A stretch of DNA of 6,801 nt from Bryobacterales bacterium (GTDB taxonomy: Bacteria > Acidobacteriota > Terriglobia > Bryobacterales > Bryobacteraceae): positions 1-6,801 of the forward strand of contig JAOAPP010000733.1 in NCBI GenBank assembly GCA_025462985.1, written 5' to 3'. The notes below the pieces were generated by a model, which made no database searches, had not been told where the DNA came from, and was given only the letters and a program-made list of their open reading frames with translations. The position numbers and the translations under genes are program-made. Each line of letters begins with the position of its first letter. The first letter of the stretch is position 1. Shown here piece by piece: positions 5,217-6,801 of the stretch.

Positions 5217-5701
5217 GGCAAACTAGCGTGTTTGGGCTGTGAGATCTCCCCGAGGGTCGCCTTGGTCAGCGCGATGTAGTCATCGGGCTTCAGCAGCACC
5301 TGCGTGCCCCTCACGCCGGCTGAGACCGAGATAATGTCGAACAGAATGGCCGTTTCGTCCAGGTATACCGGATATTCCCTCTTGCCGGCCAACGCCGTGA
5401 CTCCGCCGCGAATATATCCCGTGAGCGGCTGAACGTCTTTGAGCGGCGTCATTTCGATCTTTCGATCTCCCGAGAGCTTCGCCAGTGCTTTAAGGTTTAA
5501 TTCGGCGTCCCCCGGCACCACCGCCAGGCAGACTCCGTTGCGGTCGCCCCGGACGACCAGTGTCTTGAATACCTGGTCCGGCGGAAGGCCGATCTTTTCG
5601 GCCACCCCTTCAGCGCTCAAGTCGTCGGGTTCGATTTCATAGCTGCGCAGTTCGTTCGGAATCTTCAGCTCATCAAGCAGCCGAACCGCATTGGTCTTCA
5701 T
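5213..5701 (-). CDS. ybaK: YbaK/EbsC-family aminoacyl-tRNA deacylase
   Basis: Members of this family hydrolyse mischarged tRNAs in trans. Bacterial YbaK mainly clears Cys-tRNA(Pro). The 162-residue protein has the family fold from end to end: QVFKTLVV (43-50) with the key lysine at position 46, as in the Haemophilus enzyme, AVVPGDAELNLKAL (60-73), TGYIRGG (94-100), YPVYLDET (110-117) and SVSAGVRGTQVLLKP (125-139). The segment after TGYxxGG reads VTALAGK where classical YbaK has roughly I-S-P-x-G-x-K, so the usual serine-proline pair is missing. Substrate choice may therefore differ from textbook YbaK. The start ATG overlaps the upstream dehydrogenase stop (ATGA), implying coupled translation; GAGG is only one base away, too close to act as a normal Shine-Dalgarno. 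The stop lies in TTAA shared with the converging membrane-protein gene. Confidence 0.9.
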   Translation of the reverse strand: MKTNAVRLLDELKIPNELRSYEIEPDDLSAEGVAEKIGLPPDQVFKTLVVRGDRNGVCLAVVPGDAELNLKALAKLSGDRKIEMTPLKDVQPLTGYIRGGVTALAGKREYPVYLDETAILFDIISVSAGVRGTQVLLKPDDYIALTKATLGEISQPKHASLP

Positions 5702-6801
5702 GCCTCGATTTCGAACTTCACTCCCTGAGCCAGCGGAAGATCACGGCCGAAGTTGATCGTGTTGGTCGCCCGGCGCATATAAGTTTTCCAAACGTCAGAA
5801 CCGGACTCCCGTCCGCCGCCGGTCTCTTTCTCTCCTCCGAATGCGCCGCCGATCTCCGCTCCTGAAGGGCCAATGTTCACATTGGCGATTCCGCAATCGG
5901 AACCGCGAGCCGACAGGAACTCCTCGGCCTCCCGCAGATCGCTCGTAAAGATGGAAGAAGCCAATCCTTGCGGCACATCGTTGTGCAACCGGAGCGCTTC
6001 GGCGAAGTCGCTATATCTCATCACGTAAAGGATCGGCGCGAACGTTTCCCGTTTGACGACATCGATCTGGGCGAGTGTTTCAACCAGCGCCGGGCGTACG
6101 TAGAATGAGTGATCGCCATTGACCGGTATCCGCTCTCCGCCGTGGATCGTCGCCCCTGCGGATCGCGTTTCGGCAAGGCTGGCCTGCATGGCATTGCACG
6201 CGTTTCGATCGATCAGTGGTCCGACGAGCGTACCGTTTTCACGGGGATCCCCGACGCTGACTGAGGCGTAGACTTTCTTCAGCCGGTCGATCAGGCGATC
6301 GTAGACCGATTCGTGAACAAACAAGCGGCGCAATGTGGTGCAGCGCTGCCCGGCAGTGCCCATCGCGGCGAAGGCGACCCCTCGCAGCGTCAATTCAAGA
6401 TCGGCAGAAGGACAAACGATCGCGCCGTTGTTCCCCCCGAGCTCCAATATGGATCGGGCAAAACGTCCGGCAAGGATCGGAGCGACATGTTTGCCCATGG
6501 CGGAGGAACCGGTGGCCGAAACCAGAGGCACCAGCTTATGCGCCACTAGCGCTTCGCCCACTTCCCGTTCTCCAATCAGCACGTTCGACAGCCCCTCCGG
6601 GACCTCGCCAAATCGGGCGCAGGCACGCTCAAACAGTGCCTGGGTAGCGAGCGCGGTCAGCGGTGTTTTCTCCGAAGGTTTCCAGACAACGCTATTTCCG
6701 CAGACAAGTGCAATCGCCGCATTCCAGGCCCAAACCGCAACTGGAAAGTTGAACGCGGAGATGATGCCCGTGACGCCCAGCGGATGCCAGGTCTCCATCA
6801 T
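5698..6801 (-). CDS. ALDH7-family aldehyde dehydrogenase, N-terminus outside window
   Basis: This NAD(P)-dependent aldehyde dehydrogenase most resembles the antiquitin/ALDH7 group, whose bacterial members oxidise alpha-aminoadipate semialdehyde (piperideine-6-carboxylate) in lysine breakdown. The visible 367 residues run off the right edge. The family is about 500 residues, so roughly 130-140 N-terminal residues are missing, and the methionines at the edge are internal. Visible features, in window numbering, are PLGVTGIISAFNFPVAVWAW (7-26) with the oxyanion-hole Asn18, WKPSEKTP (40-47) for cofactor binding, GSSAMGKHVAP (98-108), the catalytic base Glu120 in LELGGNNG (119-126), the nucleophile Cys154 in GTAGQRCTT (148-156), and ETFAPI (252-257). 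The C-terminal GPSGAEIGGAFGGEKETGGG (311-330) and SDVWKTYMRR (335-344) are strong ALDH7 hallmarks. Exact substrate is inferred. The gene pairs with ybaK through a 4-base overlap. Confidence 0.92.
   Translation of the reverse strand: MMETWHPLGVTGIISAFNFPVAVWAWNAAIALVCGNSVVWKPSEKTPLTALATQALFERACARFGEVPEGLSNVLIGEREVGEALVAHKLVPLVSATGSSAMGKHVAPILAGRFARSILELGGNNGAIVCPSADLELTLRGVAFAAMGTAGQRCTTLRRLFVHESVYDRLIDRLKKVYASVSVGDPRENGTLVGPLIDRNACNAMQASLAETRSAGATIHGGERIPVNGDHSFYVRPALVETLAQIDVVKRETFAPILYVMRYSDFAEALRLHNDVPQGLASSIFTSDLREAEEFLSARGSDCGIANVNIGPSGAEIGGAFGGEKETGGGRESGSDVWKTYMRRATNTINFGRDLPLAQGVKFEIEA

Overview
The window is mostly a conserved bacterial housekeeping cluster for ribosome biogenesis and protein export. 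It looks chromosomal, with no mobile element, CRISPR array, phage gene or rRNA/tRNA gene that I can see. The base composition is moderately GC-rich by eye. The order ffh-rpsP-khpA-rimM-trmD-rplS-rnhB occurs in several phyla. The presence of a KH-domain gene between rpsP and rimM, together with the style of the Ffh and RNase HII sequences and the small membrane protein after rnhB, makes me think of Acidobacteriota. That is an inference from memory of protein sequences, not a search result, and I hold it with moderate to low confidence.

Layout. Positions 1-470 carry no convincing large gene. They hold a possible 32-residue hydrophobic peptide ORF on the minus strand (70-168), a compact palindrome (331-340) and a good sigma-70-type promoter (343-371) reading towards ffh. 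From 471 to 5216 eight genes run on the plus strand: ffh (signal recognition particle GTPase), rpsP (ribosomal protein S16), khpA (KH-domain RNA-binding protein), rimM (16S processing factor), trmD (tRNA m1G37 methyltransferase), rplS (ribosomal protein L19), rnhB (RNase HII) and a 107-residue membrane protein of unknown function. Spacing is tight after rpsP, and no strong intrinsic terminator is visible, so read-through as one operon is likely. Minor hairpins lie at the 3' end of ffh, between rpsP and khpA, and across the rimM stop codon.

From 5213 to the right edge two genes run on the minus strand: an ALDH7-type aldehyde dehydrogenase, cut off by the window edge so that its N-terminal part is missing, and a YbaK/EbsC-type aminoacyl-tRNA deacylase overlapping it by an ATGA stop/start. 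The two strands meet tail to tail at a single TTAA tetranucleotide (5213-5216) in which both converging genes stop.

How the genes fit together. Ffh targets nascent membrane and secreted proteins. S16, L19, RimM and probably KhpA serve ribosome assembly or RNA handling. TrmD protects the reading frame through m1G37, and YbaK clears mischarged tRNA. RNase HII removes ribonucleotides from DNA. The weak ribosome-binding sites of rimM and trmD, compared with those of rpsP and rplS, fit the known need for far more ribosomal protein than modification enzyme. I found no clear candidate for a previously undescribed system. The most interesting loose ends are the unknown membrane protein, the hydrophobic mini-ORF and the structured junctions.
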